Numbered from the stretch's first letter, positions 35,692 to 45,821 are shown. The stretch is DNA of 64,000 nucleotides from Paracraurococcus lichenis (GCF_030657435.1 NZ_JAUTWS010000002.1:62001-126000); one strand, 5' to 3'. The notes: a model not told the origin generated them from the sequence alone. Numbers and translations are program-made.

Positions 35692-35758
35692 CCGCCCCTC
35701 CCCAGGGGTGTCCTTTGCGGGGAGTAGAGCAGCCGCGGCGCGCGCCGGCCAGACCCGA

Positions 35759-36055
35759 TCAGCCGCGCTCGATATGCCCGCGGATGGCGCCGGCCGCGTC
35801 CACCCAGCCCTTCTTCGCGGCATAGGCGAGCATGGCCTCGAAGCCCTGGACCCAGGCGGCGTCGCCGGCGCGGCCGGAGGCGGCGCGCAGCCAATCGGGC
35901 GAGATCCAGGCGTGGTCGCCATCGAGGCGCCCGGCCGGGCCGAGGGCGGCGGCGAGCGCCTCCCCATGCAGCCCCTCCGCGACGAGGACCTTGAAGGCCT
36001 TCAGGTCCTCCGGCGCGTCGAGCCGCGCGCCGGCCGTCGAGACATGGATGATCAC
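35759..36055 (-). CDS. Small uncharacterised protein downstream of malate synthase G
   Basis: A 98-residue acidic/alanine-rich protein that I do not recognise. It has no signal peptide or membrane segment; the second half contains an aromatic-rich stretch (WISPDWLRAA, WVQGFEAMLAYAAKKGWVD) suggesting a compact helical fold. GTG at 36055 follows GGAAGGAAG by five bases. It lies 76 bp after the malate synthase G stop in the same orientation, so co-expression with the glyoxylate enzyme is likely. Confidence 0.65.
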   Translation of the reverse strand: MIIHVSTAGARLDAPEDLKAFKVLVAEGLHGEALAAALGPAGRLDGDHAWISPDWLRAASGRAGDAAWVQGFEAMLAYAAKKGWVDAAGAIRGHIERG

Positions 36056-36131
36056 GGAGGCTTCCTTCCGGGACGGCGGGCTCTGGCGGCCCGCTCGAGG
36101 GTATCGGGGAGGGCGGGCCCTCCCCGCAGCG

Positions 36132-38297
36132 TCAGCCGCGCGCCTTCGCCTCGCGCCGGCGGCGGTGCAGGATGAACTCCGTATAGCCGTTGGGCTGGGT
36201 CGTGCCCTCGAAGACCAGGTCGCGGGCGGCATGGAAAGCCGGGCCATCGAAGGCCGGCGCCATCGGCGTATAGGCCGGGTCGCCCGCATTCTGCTTGTCC
36301 ACGACGACCGCCATGCGGCGCAGCGTCTCCTCGACCTGCTCCTGCGTGGCGATGCCGTGGCGCAGCCAGTTGGCGATGTGCTGCGCGCTGATGCGCAGCG
36401 TCGCGCGGTCCTCCATCAGCCCGACATCGTTGATGTCCGGCACCTTGGAGCAGCCGACACCCTGGTCCACCCAGCGCACGACATAGCCGAGGATGCCCTG
36501 GGCGTTGTTGTCGAGCTCCGCCTTCACCGCATCGGCCGGGAAGTTGGTATCGGCCGCGAGCGGGATGGTCAGGATATCGTCGAGCTTCGCCCGCTTGCCA
36601 CCCTTGGCCAGTTCCTCCTGCCGCGCGGCCACGTCCACCTCATGGTAGTGCAGCGCGTGCAGCGTCGCGGCGGTGGGGGAGGGGACCCAGGCGGTATTGG
36701 CGCCGGCCTTGGGGTGGCCGACCTTCTGCTCCAGCATCGCCGCCATGGCGTCCGGCGCCGCCCACATGCCCTTGCCGATCTGCGCCCGGCCGCGCAGGCC
36801 GCAGGCGAGGCCGGTATCGACGTTGTTGTCCTCGTAGGACCTGATCCAGGCGGCGCCCTTCATGTCGTTCTTGCGGATGACCGGGCCCGCTTCCATGGAG
36901 GTGTGGATCTCGTCGCCGGTGCGGTCGAGGAAGCCGGTATTGATGAACACCACGCGGTCGCGGGCGGCGCGGATGCATTCCTTGAGGTTCACCGTGGTGC
37001 GGCGCTCCTCATCCATGATGCCCATCTTGATGGTGTTGCGCGGCAGGCCGAAGGCGTCCTCGACGCGGGAGAAGAGCTCGTTCGCCCAGGCGACTTCCTC
37101 CGGCCCGTGCATCTTCGGCTTGACGATGTAGATGCTGCCGGCGCGGCTGTTCAGGTGCTTGCCGCGCAGGTCGTGCAGGGCGATCGCCACCGTGCACATG
37201 GCATCCAGGATCGTCTCCGGCGTCTCCTGACCCGCGAGCGTCACCACGTCCGTCATCATGTGGTGGCCGACGTTGCGCACCAGCATCAGCGAGCGGCCAT
37301 GCAGCGTGACGGCGCCGCCCGCGGGTTTCAGCCAGGTGCGGTCGGCGTTCAGCGTGCGGGTCAGCGTCTTGCCGCCCTTCTCGAACTGCGCCGACAGCGT
37401 GCCGTTCATCAGGCCGAGCCAGTTGCGGTAGACCAGGATCTTGTCCTCGGCATCCACCGCGGCGACCGAATCCTCGCAGTCGACGATGGTCGTGACCGCG
37501 CTCTCCAGCACCAGGTCGGCGATGCCGGCCGGGTCGTCCTTGCCGATCGGGTGGTCGCGGTCGATGCGCAGCTCGGCATGCAAGCCGTTCTGCACGAACA
37601 GGATCGCGGCCGGCGCATGCGGCTCGCCCTGGTAGCCGATGCAATGGCCGGGCTGGGCGAGGCCGATGGAGCGGCCATCCCGCAGCGTCACCGCCAGCGT
37701 GCCGGCGGTGATGGCATAGGATTTGGCATCGCGGTGCGAGGCGCCGCCGGCGAGCGGCGCGATCCGGTCGAGCACGCCGCGGGCGTAGTCGATCACCTTC
37801 TTCCCACGCGCGGGGTTGTAGCCCTTGCCGCGCGTCGCGCCGTCGGTCTCCGGGATCGCGTCCGTGCCGTAGAGCGCGTCGTAGAGGCTGCCCCAGCGGG
37901 CATTGGCGGCGTTCAGCGCGTAGCGGGCATTGGAGACGGGGACGACGAGCTGCGGGCCGGCGATCTGGCCGAACTCAGCATCCACGTTGGTAGTGCCGAC
38001 CTGGAAGTCCGGCCCCTCGGGGACGAGGTAGCCGATCTCCTGCAGGAATGCCTTGTAGGCCGCGAGGTCCACGGGCTTCGCCGGATGCGCGCGATGCCAG
38101 GCATCGATCTTCGCCTGCAACTCGTCGCGCTTCCGCAGCAGGGCGGCGTTGCGGGGGGCGAGGTCCTTCAGGATGGCGGCGTAGGAGGACCAGAAGCGCT
38201 CCGCGGAGACGCCCGTACCCAGCAGGGCTTCCTTCTCGAGGAACTCGGCCAGTTGCCGCGCGACCGTCAGACCCGCCATCTCGACCGTTTCCGCCAC
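36132..38297 (-). CDS. glcB: Malate synthase G
   Basis: A 721-residue enzyme, matching the roughly 720-residue monomeric G form, which condenses glyoxylate with acetyl-CoA to malate in the cytoplasm. Recognisable blocks include [47 protein letters not shown] sequence and [28 protein letters not shown] at 38297 is supported by GGAGG six bases upstream; an ATG six codons later is the alternative. No isocitrate lyase or glycolate oxidase is nearby, so its glyoxylate source is outside the window. Confidence 0.97.
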   Translation of the reverse strand: MAETVEMAGLTVARQLAEFLEKEALLGTGVSAERFWSSYAAILKDLAPRNAALLRKRDELQAKIDAWHRAHPAKPVDLAAYKAFLQEIGYLVPEGPDFQVGTTNVDAEFGQIAGPQLVVPVSNARYALNAANARWGSLYDALYGTDAIPETDGATRGKGYNPARGKKVIDYARGVLDRIAPLAGGASHRDAKSYAITAGTLAVTLRDGRSIGLAQPGHCIGYQGEPHAPAAILFVQNGLHAELRIDRDHPIGKDDPAGIADLVLESAVTTIVDCEDSVAAVDAEDKILVYRNWLGLMNGTLSAQFEKGGKTLTRTLNADRTWLKPAGGAVTLHGRSLMLVRNVGHHMMTDVVTLAGQETPETILDAMCTVAIALHDLRGKHLNSRAGSIYIVKPKMHGPEEVAWANELFSRVEDAFGLPRNTIKMGIMDEERRTTVNLKECIRAARDRVVFINTGFLDRTGDEIHTSMEAGPVIRKNDMKGAAWIRSYEDNNVDTGLACGLRGRAQIGKGMWAAPDAMAAMLEQKVGHPKAGANTAWVPSPTAATLHALHYHEVDVAARQEELAKGGKRAKLDDILTIPLAADTNFPADAVKAELDNNAQGILGYVVRWVDQGVGCSKVPDINDVGLMEDRATLRISAQHIANWLRHGIATQEQVEETLRRMAVVVDKQNAGDPAYTPMAPAFDGPAFHAARDLVFEGTTQPNGYTEFILHRRRREAKARG

Positions 38298-38434
38298 TGA
38301 CCGCCTCCGTCCTTGATGTCCCCGGCCGGGCCGGGCCCGGAGGCGCCGTACCTAGGCGGAAAGCGGCCGAGGCGCAAAGGGGGTGGGGCGGCGCGCGGCC
38401 GGAACATACATCCCCCGGTGGACCCGAGTGGCGA

Positions 38435-39493
38435 TCAGGCGGCGAGCGCGGCCATCCCGGCCGCGGCGGCGCGCAGGCGCGGCAGCACCTCCCGCCCGAA
38501 GCGGGTGAGGGCGCGCTTCACCGCCGCGCCGGGCAGCCCGGTGAAGCCCATGTAGAGGGAATAATGCGTCGGCCGCAGCAGGCGCATGTCGGCGATCAAC
38601 TGCTCGGCGATCTTCTCCGGCGCGCCGATCAGCCCATGCTCCAGCAGCCATTCCACCGTCGGCTCGCCCTCGAAGGCGAGGGGGCGGAGATGCACGCCGT
38701 CCCGCGGCGGGACGGCGGCACGCAAGGAGCGGGTATTGCGGGCGAGGTTCAGCAGCCCCTCGGCCGCCTGCCGGGCCTCGGCCCGGTCCTCGGTGACGAA
38801 GAGGTAGCGCTGGATGCCGAGCGGCATGGGCTCCGGCCCGCCGACGCCGCGCCAGGCCTCCCGCAGGTCCTGGCACATGCCGGTGGATTGCGGGCCGCTG
38901 CGATAGCCCTGGCTGACCATGGGCGTGGCGCCGGCCCGGACGCCGCGCGCGAGCACCGCCGGCGTCGAGGAGGCGAGGAACATCGGCGGCATGCGGCCGG
39001 AGAGGGTCCGCGCGGCGACCGGCGTGTCCTCGATCCGGTAATGCACGCCGAGGTGATGCACGCGCCCGGTGGTCAGCGCCTGCTCGACGATGTCCCAGCC
39101 CTCCAGCAGCCTCTCGTAGCGGGAGTCGATCGGCACGCCGAGGCTGCGGAACTCGTGCGGCTGGTGGCCGGGGCCGAAGCCGAGCAGGGCGCGGCCGCCG
39201 CTGATCTGGTCCAGCATCGCCACCTCCTGCGCCACGCGCAGCGGGTGGTGCAGCGGCAGCACGACGACGGCGGGGCCGAGCAGGATGTGCGAGGTCACCG
39301 CGGCGCAATGTGTCGCCATCAGCAGCGGCGAGGCGCAGACCGAGGCGGAGGAGAAATGGTGCTCCGCGAACCAGGTCGCATCGAAACCCAGCTCCTCCGC
39401 CAGGCGCACCTGGCGGACGGTATTCGCCAGCACAGCGGCGGGCGTCTCGCCCGGGTGGTTCATCGACATCAGGTTGAAGTAGGCGAACTGCAT
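38435..39493 (-). CDS. LLM-class flavin-dependent oxidoreductase
   Basis: A 352-residue luciferase-like flavoprotein. Landmarks are the N-terminal MQFAYFNLMSM strand, ELGFDATWFAEHHF, VVLPLHHPLRVAQEVAMLDQISGGR and MPPMFLASSTPAVL. The ATG at 39493 gives the family N-terminus. It appears monocistronic: a gap of 137 bp separates it from malate synthase and a strong hairpin lies upstream. It shares the fold, but not close similarity, with the other two LLM proteins of the window. Confidence 0.88.
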   Translation of the reverse strand: MQFAYFNLMSMNHPGETPAAVLANTVRQVRLAEELGFDATWFAEHHFSSASVCASPLLMATHCAAVTSHILLGPAVVVLPLHHPLRVAQEVAMLDQISGGRALLGFGPGHQPHEFRSLGVPIDSRYERLLEGWDIVEQALTTGRVHHLGVHYRIEDTPVAARTLSGRMPPMFLASSTPAVLARGVRAGATPMVSQGYRSGPQSTGMCQDLREAWRGVGGPEPMPLGIQRYLFVTEDRAEARQAAEGLLNLARNTRSLRAAVPPRDGVHLRPLAFEGEPTVEWLLEHGLIGAPEKIAEQLIADMRLLRPTHYSLYMGFTGLPGAAVKRALTRFGREVLPRLRAAAAGMAALAA

Positions 39494-39537
39494 GCCCGGT
39501 CCCGCGGATGCTGCGCTGCGGGAAAGGCTGGCATCGC

Positions 39538-39568
39538 GGGGGGCGGGGCGCAAGCGGCCCCGCCCCCC
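39538..39568 (-). terminator. Strong hairpin after the TerB-like gene
   Basis: Twelve perfect base pairs, GGGGGGCGGGGC (39538-39549) with GCCCCGCCCCCC (39557-39568), and a 7-nt loop. It lies seven bases past the minus-strand stop at 39575 and upstream of the next gene, the position expected of an intrinsic terminator, though without a U-tract. Confidence 0.55.
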
Positions 39569-39574
39569 TGAGCC

Positions 39575-39997
39575 TCAGCGGTCGAGCACCGCGCGGTCGT
39601 TCTTCGCGACCAGCGTGCGGACATGCGGCTCGAGCTCGGCCTGGGTGAGGCCCCAGCTCTCCGCGAACTGCATGACCAGCCGCTGCTCGCCCTGCTCCGT
39701 CTCGCCGTCGCTCATGGCGCTGTCGATCATGTTGAGCAGGATGCAGAGCTTCTGCTCCGGCCGCAGGCGGGGATTGCTGTCGGCGAGGAACTGCGTCGGC
39801 TGGGTGGCGCGGACATAGCGCAGCGCGGCATTGAGCTGCTCGCGCGTCGCGCCGCGGCCGAGGACGGAGACGAGGTGGCCGATCTCCTCCTCGTCCATCT
39901 CCCCGTCCGCGCCCATGCAGTAGATCAGCGAGACGAGGAGGCAGGTGCGCGGATTGAGGTCGAGCGAGGCGGATTGCGACTTGAACATTCCGAACAT
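39575..39997 (-). CDS. TerB-like protein
   Basis: A 140-residue helical protein. Two acidic loop regions, GADGEMDEEEIGHL (about 39-52) and MSDGETEQGEQRLV (about 104-117), give it the internal pseudo-repeat of TerB/DjlA-type domains, found in tellurite resistance and membrane-stress systems. No other ter genes are present, so a tellurite role should not be assumed. The ATG at 39997 is chosen by family length; its ribosome site is weak. Confidence 0.65.
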   Translation of the reverse strand: MFGMFKSQSASLDLNPRTCLLVSLIYCMGADGEMDEEEIGHLVSVLGRGATREQLNAALRYVRATQPTQFLADSNPRLRPEQKLCILLNMIDSAMSDGETEQGEQRLVMQFAESWGLTQAELEPHVRTLVAKNDRAVLDR

Positions 39998-40099
39998 GGC
40001 TGGCCCCCCTGCGGCCGGCCGCACCGGCCCATCCGGTGCGGCTTACGGTCGGGCCAAGTATGGATTACAGGGATGTAATGCAAGCCCCCGCCCTGCGGG

Positions 40100-41287
40100 T
40101 CAGAGCCCGGCGCGGTCGAGCCGCAGGATCGCCCGCGCCATGGCCTGGGCGCGCGGTACCATGCTGGCGACCTCGAGATATTCCTCCGGGCTATGCGCCT
40201 TGCCGCCGACCGGGCCGACGGCGCAGATGGTTGGTGCGCCAACCGCGGCGGTGAAGCCGCTATCGGCGCAGCCGCCGGAGAACTCGCCGGTGACGGCAAG
40301 GCCGCTCTCCTTCGCCGCGTCGACATACATCCCGAACAGCTTCGCGGCCGCGGGCGTCTGGGTCAGCGGCAGGAACTCGCCGCGGATGGTGAGCTTCGCC
40401 TTAGTGCCGGGAACATGGCTGCGGGCGATGATGTCGTGGATCTTCCCCATCACCTCGTCGCGGTCGGCGGGCTCGACATAGCGCAGGTCGATCTGGCCCT
40501 GCGCCCAGGGGGCGACGGTGTTCACGCTCTGCCCGCCCGAGACCAGGCCCACGTTCAGCGTGATGCCGCGCTTGAGGTCGGTCAGCGCATGGATCGCCTG
40601 GATCTTGCGGGCCAGTTCCTCGATGGCGCTGATGCCGGCCTCGAAATTGCCGCCGGAATGGGCCGCCTTGCCCTCGATGTCGAAGACCGAGAAGACGCCG
40701 CCCTTGCGGCCCGTCACCACGCCGCCATTGGGACGGCCGGGCTCCGAGTTGAAGACCACGCGCGCCTCGCGCGCCGTCGCCTCGATCACCGCGCGCCCCT
40801 CGGGGCTGCCGATCTCCTCGTCGCCGGTGAAGAGGCCGAGCAGTGGGCCCGGGGCGCCGCCGAAGCGCCGGAAGGCGGCCAGGACGAACATGTTCATCAC
40901 GAGGCCGGCCTTCATGTCGGCGACGCCGGGGCCGGTGGCGATGCCGTTCTCGATCCGGAAGGGGCGGCGGGTCGGCTCGCCCTTCGGGAAGACCGTGTCG
41001 CGGTGGCCCATCAGCACGATGGAGCGCTGCATGTTGCCGCTGGCCAGCGCCTCGCCGCCCGCGACGCGGGCCTTCAGGCAATCGCCGTAGGTCTCGCGCG
41101 GCACGACCTCCACGGGGATGTCCTGCTCGGCCATGAAGCGCTTGACGATCTCGCCCACGGCATCGACGCCGGCCTTGTCGTAGCTGCCGCCATCGGTGTT
41201 CACCATGGCCTCGAGCACCCGCAGCATCGCCTCCTGCTGGGTGGCGAGCCAGGCGGTGATGGTGGATTCGGTGCTCTCGGCGGTCAT
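40100..41287 (-). CDS. M20-family metallopeptidase (carboxypeptidase G2 type)
   Basis: A 395-residue dinuclear zinc hydrolase. The metal and catalytic residues are in place: H95 and D97 in MGHRDTVF, D124 in GVADMKAG, and E157-E158 in GDEEIGSPEG; a dimerisation domain occupies the middle. The family releases C-terminal glutamate or hydrolyses N-acyl amino acids. There is no signal peptide. A Bug gene lies 69 bp upstream and a VOC gene before that, forming a minus-strand group; the imported ligand may be an acyl amino acid. Confidence 0.88.
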   Translation of the reverse strand: MTAESTESTITAWLATQQEAMLRVLEAMVNTDGGSYDKAGVDAVGEIVKRFMAEQDIPVEVVPRETYGDCLKARVAGGEALASGNMQRSIVLMGHRDTVFPKGEPTRRPFRIENGIATGPGVADMKAGLVMNMFVLAAFRRFGGAPGPLLGLFTGDEEIGSPEGRAVIEATAREARVVFNSEPGRPNGGVVTGRKGGVFSVFDIEGKAAHSGGNFEAGISAIEELARKIQAIHALTDLKRGITLNVGLVSGGQSVNTVAPWAQGQIDLRYVEPADRDEVMGKIHDIIARSHVPGTKAKLTIRGEFLPLTQTPAAAKLFGMYVDAAKESGLAVTGEFSGGCADSGFTAAVGAPTICAVGPVGGKAHSPEEYLEVASMVPRAQAMARAILRLDRAGL

Positions 41288-41356
41288 GCGCGTCTCTCCG
41301 TCTCGGGGGGCGGCAGGCTGGCACCGCCGGGGCGGGAGGGAAAGACCGCGCCGGCG

Positions 41357-42373
41357 CTACTCGATCCTGCCGATCCGCCGCACGGCCTTGACGAGGCGCG
41401 CGGTGTCGTCGCGGAAGAAGCGCTCGAAGGCGGCGCCGTCGCGGTGGTCCAGCGCATTGCCGCCGGCCTCCAGCGCGCGCCGCAATTCCGGGTCGGCGGC
41501 GACGCCCGCCATGGCCTGCCGCAGCGCCTCCCGCAGCGGCGCCGGCGTGCCGGCGGGCGCGAAGACGCCGGCCCAGATGTAGTACTCGGCCTCCGGGAAG
41601 CCGCGCTCGATCAGCGTCGGCACCTGCTCGAAGCCCGGCGCGCGGCGGGCGCCCCAGCTCGCCAGCACGCGCACGGCGCCCGATTTCAGGTGCGGCGTGA
41701 TCGGCCCCGGCCCGCTCGCCAGCGCCTGCACCTGGCCCGAGAGCAACGCCGTCAGTGCCGGCCCACCGCCCTGGAAGGGCACGTGCAGCAGGTCGAGCCC
41801 GGCCGCCGTGGTCAGCATCGCCATCGGCAGGTGCAGCGCGCCGTAATTGCCGGAGGAGGAATAGGGGATCGCACCCGGCCGCCGCTTCGCATCGGCGATG
41901 AACTCCTCCAGGCTTCGCCAGGGCGCCTCGGCCGGCACGGCCAGGTAGGTCGGGTCGGCGGTGAAGAGCGCGATGGGCGCGAGCTGGTCGATCTCATAGG
42001 CCGGCGGCCGGCCGAGGAGCCGCGCCGCCTCCGGGATCACCGCCAGCGAGGACAGCGCCATCAGCAGCGTGTACCCGTCCGGCGCCGCCCGGGCGACCGA
42101 GGCATTGCCGATCTCGCCCGAGGCGCCCGGGCGATTCACCACCGGCACGGGCTGCTTCCACAGCCGCTCCAGCCCCGCCGCGACCGGCCGCGCCACGACG
42201 TCGCCCTGCCCGCCGGGCGGGAAGGAGACGACCAGCGTGACGGCGCGGTTCGGGAATCCCTCCTGCGCGCGGGCGGCGAGGGGCGCGGCCGTCGCGGCGA
42301 GCGCAGCGGCGAGGAGGGGGCGGCGATGCAAGGGGCGTCTCCCGGTGTCTCTGGCGTCGATGCGCGTGGCCAT
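41357..42373 (-). CDS. Bug/TctC-family periplasmic solute-binding protein
   Basis: A 338-residue receptor with a basic N-terminus (TGRRPLHRR), a hydrophobic signal stretch (LLAAALAATAAPLAARAQ) and the family opening VTLVVSFPPGGQGDVVARPV. VPFQGGGPAL and VFAPAGTP are further landmarks. The ATG at 42373 gives a somewhat long pre-sequence. It sits between a VOC-family gene and the M20 peptidase gene on the same strand. Confidence 0.9.
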   Translation of the reverse strand: MATRIDARDTGRRPLHRRPLLAAALAATAAPLAARAQEGFPNRAVTLVVSFPPGGQGDVVARPVAAGLERLWKQPVPVVNRPGASGEIGNASVARAAPDGYTLLMALSSLAVIPEAARLLGRPPAYEIDQLAPIALFTADPTYLAVPAEAPWRSLEEFIADAKRRPGAIPYSSSGNYGALHLPMAMLTTAAGLDLLHVPFQGGGPALTALLSGQVQALASGPGPITPHLKSGAVRVLASWGARRAPGFEQVPTLIERGFPEAEYYIWAGVFAPAGTPAPLREALRQAMAGVAADPELRRALEAGGNALDHRDGAAFERFFRDDTARLVKAVRRIGRIE

Positions 42374-42410
42374 CGCACCAGAGCCGGGGCAGCCTGCCAA
42401 GCTCCCCCGG

Positions 42411-42797
42411 TCAGCCGCCCGGTGCGGCCGCGAGTTGCTGGAAGGTGAGGTGGTTGCCGTCGGGATCGGAGACCACGGTCAGCCTCCCCCAGGGCGCCGC
42501 GATGATGTCGGAGGGCGATGCGCCGGCCGCGAGCAGCGTCCGGCGGCAGGCCTCGATATCCTCGGTCTCGAAGACGAGGCCCCGCAGGCTGCCCGGCACC
42601 ATGCTCGGGAACCAATTGGCCAGCATGATGGCCGCGCCGGTGCCGCGCGGCGCGAGCCGGACGACATGGACGGTCTTGCGGCCGGTCCAGACATTCTCGT
42701 CGTCGAGGATCTCGAAGCCGAGGACGCCGGCATAGAAGGCCTTGGCGCGCCGGACATCGCTGACCGGAACGGTGACGGTGCTGAGCTGGGCATCCAT
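42411..42797 (-). CDS. VOC-family (glyoxalase/bleomycin-resistance fold) protein
   Basis: A 128-residue single-module vicinal-oxygen-chelate protein. The opening VTVPVSDVRRAKAFYAGVLGFEIL and the ending VVSDPDGNHLTFQQL are characteristic; the latter holds the usual glutamate/histidine metal-ligand region with Asn-His. The function could be a lyase, isomerase or dioxygenase, and the sequence does not decide. It is the first gene of the VOC/Bug/M20 group. Confidence 0.85.
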   Translation of the reverse strand: MDAQLSTVTVPVSDVRRAKAFYAGVLGFEILDDENVWTGRKTVHVVRLAPRGTGAAIMLANWFPSMVPGSLRGLVFETEDIEACRRTLLAAGASPSDIIAAPWGRLTVVSDPDGNHLTFQQLAAAPGG

Positions 42798-43163
42798 GCA
42801 GGGACTCCAGGGCGGATCACGGCGGCGCTGCCTCCCCGGCCGAGGCGGTGCGATGTTCGGGGGAGGCGACCGCGGGCATCCATAACGCCGGCTGCGCGGC
42901 ATCAGGATGCCCGGGGCCGATCTTCGCCGGGCGGGTTCGGTCCTTTGGCCGTGTCTGCCCCACGGCCATGGGATCGAGGGCGGAGCAGGGGACGCGCCCC
43001 TGCCTTGATCCCGCTGCCGCGCCGCTACCGGGCGGGAGCGCATCGTCCAGCCTTCCCGGTCCCGTCCCGCGCCGTGGTCCGCAGGGCCGCCACGCCACCG
43101 CGCATCGGCGGCCCGCGACGATGGATCGCAAGGCCGTTCCGAGGGCGAAGCTTCGGGGGCTGC
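42798..43163. other. 366-bp intergenic region with a 41-nt hairpin
   Basis: No credible gene is visible between two minus-strand genes. A bulged hairpin is formed by GGATCGAG (42971-42978) with CTTGATCC (43004-43011) and, inside it, GCAGGGG (42985-42991) with CCCCTGC (42997-43003). It may terminate the amidase/FAH transcript, but it is over 150 bp past that stop. Confidence 0.5.
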
Positions 43164-44048
43164 TCAGCCCACCGGGTTCTCCAGCACGCCGATCCCCGGC
43201 ACCTCCACCCGCACCACGTCGCCGCGCTTGAGGAATTTCGGCGGGTTGAAGCCGATGCCGACGCCGACCGGCGTGCCGGTGGCGATGACGTCGCCCGGCT
43301 CGAGCGTGATGCCGGCCGAGATCGCCGCGATCAGCGTCGGGATGTCGAAGATCAGGTCGGCGACGGAGGCGTCCTGCCGCTTCTCCCCGTTCACATGGGT
43401 GATGACGCGGAGCTTCGCGGGATCCGGCACCGCATCCGCGGTCAGGATCGCCGGGCCCATGGGGCAGAAGCCGTCGATGCCCTTGCCCAGCACCCATTGC
43501 CGGTGCCGGTGCTGCAGGGTGCGGGCGGTGACGTCGTTGACGATGGTGTAGCCGAAGACGTGCCGCAGCGCCTCGGCCTTGCCGATGCCGCGCCCGCCAT
43601 GGCCGATGACGACCGCCAGCTCGCCCTCGTAATCCGTGCTGCCGGTCGGGTCGAGATGCGCCGGGATGGTTTCGCCGGTGGCGATGATGGCGGTCGCCGG
43701 CTTGGAGAAGACCACCGGCGCCTCCGGCACCACCTCCTTCGCGCTGGCATCGAAGCCGCTGCCGGCGAACTCCCGGGCGTGCTCGTGGTAGTTCTTGCCG
43801 ACGCAGAAGACGTTCTTCGGCGGCCGCGGGATGGGGGGGCAGAGCACCGCGCCCTCCGCGACGGGCGCCTTCGCCATGGCGTCCCGCGCATGCTGCAGCG
43901 CCGCAGCGCCACCGGCGATGAAGGCCGGCATGTGTCCGCCCTCGAGCGCCGGGGAGGCGGCGGCGAGGTCGAGCACCGCCCCGTCCTCGCGGAGCGCGCC
44001 GATATGCGTTCCCAGCCTGTGGGGCTTCCTGAAGGTCACCAGCCGCAT
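43164..44048 (-). CDS. Fumarylacetoacetate hydrolase (FAH) family protein
   Basis: A 294-residue FAH-superfamily enzyme. It has CVGKNYHEHAREF near 82-94, the metal-binding STDYEGELAVVIGHGG region near 136-151, IVNDVTARTLQHRHRQW and GDVIATGTPVGVG. These features suggest a 2-keto-4-pentenoate hydratase/isomerase-type activity. It follows the amidase gene by 37 bp on the same strand, and the pair may hydrolyse an amide and then process the resulting keto-acid. Confidence 0.88.
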   Translation of the reverse strand: MRLVTFRKPHRLGTHIGALREDGAVLDLAAASPALEGGHMPAFIAGGAAALQHARDAMAKAPVAEGAVLCPPIPRPPKNVFCVGKNYHEHAREFAGSGFDASAKEVVPEAPVVFSKPATAIIATGETIPAHLDPTGSTDYEGELAVVIGHGGRGIGKAEALRHVFGYTIVNDVTARTLQHRHRQWVLGKGIDGFCPMGPAILTADAVPDPAKLRVITHVNGEKRQDASVADLIFDIPTLIAAISAGITLEPGDVIATGTPVGVGIGFNPPKFLKRGDVVRVEVPGIGVLENPVG

Positions 44049-44085
44049 CCGAGTCCTCTCCCTTCTCCCGTGCCGTGAAGCAGTC

Positions 44086-45480
44086 TCAGCCGGGATTTGC
44101 CAGCGGAACCTCCGCCGCCCGCTCCAGTGCCCGCGCCGCGCGGAAGGCGAGATCGTCGCGGTAGAGGGCCGCCGCCACCTGCACCGCCCGCGGCATGCCG
44201 TGCTCGTCGAGCCCGAGCGGCACGCTGATGGCGGGCTGGCGGGTCAGGTTGAAGGCGAAGGTCCAGGGCGCCCAGTCGCGCCAGAGCGCTTCGGTCGGCC
44301 GCAGCGTCGGCTGGTCGGCGGCGAAGGCGGCGGTCGGGGTACAGGCGGTCAGCAGGATGTCGTAGCGCTGGTGGAAGCGGGCCATGGCATGTGCTGCCTC
44401 AATGCGCAGGGCCTCGGCGCCGAGGAAATCCACCGCCGACATGCCGCCCTCGCGCTCCGCGACCTCCTCCAGCCCCTGATCCAGCAGCGCGCGCTTCTCC
44501 GCCGGGATGGTGGCGACGAGGCGCGCCAGCGCCACACCCCAGACCCGGCCGAAGATGGCGCGCGTATCGGGCAGGCCCGGATCGGCCTCCTCGACGATCG
44601 CGCCCTGCTCCTCCAGCAGCTTCGCGGCGCCGACCAGCGCCGCCTCGCCGTCGCGGTCGAGCGGCGGCTCGAAGCCGAGGCGGCGGACCAGGCCGACGCG
44701 CATCCCCTCGACACCCTGCTCGATTCCCTGCCGCCAGTCCCGCGGCTCGTCCGGCAGGCAGAAGGGGTCGCGCAGGTCGTGCCGCGCCATGGCCGAGAGC
44801 ATGAGCGCCGCGTCCCGCACTGTCCGCGTCATCGGCCCGGCGCAGGCGACATTGGCGAAGGCGCCGAGCGGCCATTGCGGCACCCGGCCGAAGGAGGGCT
44901 TCACCCCGACCAGGCCGCAGAAGGCGGCGGGGATGCGGATGGAGCCGCCGGCATCCGTGCCGATATGCAGCGGCCCGAAGCAGGCCGCGCCCGCCGCGCC
45001 GGCGCCGGAGGAGGAGCCGCCCGGCGTGCGCTCGCGGTTCCAGGGATTGCGGGTGATGCCGTGCAGCGGGCAGTCGCCGGGCGACTTCCAGCCGAACTCC
45101 GTGGTCGTGGTCTTGCCGAGGATGACCGCGCCCGCCTCCTTCAGCCCGAGCACCGCGGGCGCGTCCTCGCTCGCCGGCACCGCCTCCGTGGTCTTGCTGC
45201 CGCGCCGCGTCGGGAATCCCGCCAGGTTCAGCAGGTCCTTCACCGTCGCGGGCACGCCGTCCAGCAACCCCATGGGCCGGCCGGCCATCCAGCGCGCCTC
45301 GCTCTCCCCTGCCTGCTGCAGCGCGCGCGGATTCATGGCGGCGAAGGCGTTGACCCAAGGGTTGTAGAGCGTGACGCGCTTCAGGACCGCCTGCAGCACC
45401 TCGACCGGCGACAGCGCCCGGCGCGCATAGAGGCCGAGCAGCGTCTCGGCGGACATCAGGGCGGGGTCGGTCGGGGGCAT
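44086..45480 (-). CDS. Amidase-signature family hydrolase
   Basis: A 464-residue amidase. The Ser-cisSer-Lys triad is visible: K81 in ATVKDLL, the serine run in GGSSSGAG (156-158) and nucleophile S180 in TDAGGSIRIPA. Members hydrolyse small carboxamides or act as GatA; absence of gatB/gatC neighbours argues against GatA. The ATG at 45480 gives the family N-terminus. It is paired with an FAH-family gene and diverges from a Crp/Fnr regulator. Confidence 0.9.
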   Translation of the reverse strand: MPPTDPALMSAETLLGLYARRALSPVEVLQAVLKRVTLYNPWVNAFAAMNPRALQQAGESEARWMAGRPMGLLDGVPATVKDLLNLAGFPTRRGSKTTEAVPASEDAPAVLGLKEAGAVILGKTTTTEFGWKSPGDCPLHGITRNPWNRERTPGGSSSGAGAAGAACFGPLHIGTDAGGSIRIPAAFCGLVGVKPSFGRVPQWPLGAFANVACAGPMTRTVRDAALMLSAMARHDLRDPFCLPDEPRDWRQGIEQGVEGMRVGLVRRLGFEPPLDRDGEAALVGAAKLLEEQGAIVEEADPGLPDTRAIFGRVWGVALARLVATIPAEKRALLDQGLEEVAEREGGMSAVDFLGAEALRIEAAHAMARFHQRYDILLTACTPTAAFAADQPTLRPTEALWRDWAPWTFAFNLTRQPAISVPLGLDEHGMPRAVQVAAALYRDDLAFRAARALERAAEVPLANPG

Positions 45481-45821
45481 CGCGGGTCCTGTTGCCGGTC
45501 GGCGGCACTCTGCGCCGCCGGCGCCGGAGGCGGAAGTCCCGCCTCGGCCGGCGGGCGTCCGGGCCATGCTCGCCGGCACCTCGACAGCGCGATCCGTTGC
45601 CGGTATCGCGCGCCGTGCCGCAGGACGCGGCATTCCCGACCGAAAACGAAGACCTGACGGACAGGGCAAGGCCGACGGCATCCTCCTCTCTCGTGGATGG
45701 TCGCCGCGACGCGCGCCCGGGGCCGCTGCCTGCGGCCTGCCGCGCGGCGCCGGGACGCGCCGGGTTCGGTTGGGGGAGTGCAGGGTGAGCAGAGGCAGCG
45801 CCGCTGGCGCGGGGAGACGGC
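45481..45821. other. 341-bp divergent intergenic region
   Basis: It lies between the minus-strand amidase and the plus-strand Crp/Fnr regulator, so it should hold promoters for both. It is as GC-rich as the genes. I find no FNR or CRP-like palindrome and no credible small gene; the regulator has GGGGAGA four bases before its GTG. Confidence 0.45.

Noticed and set aside
39575..39997. Tellurite-resistance system based on the TerB-like protein
   Set aside because: No terA, terC, terD or terZ genes accompany it; isolated TerB-fold proteins are common and have other roles.
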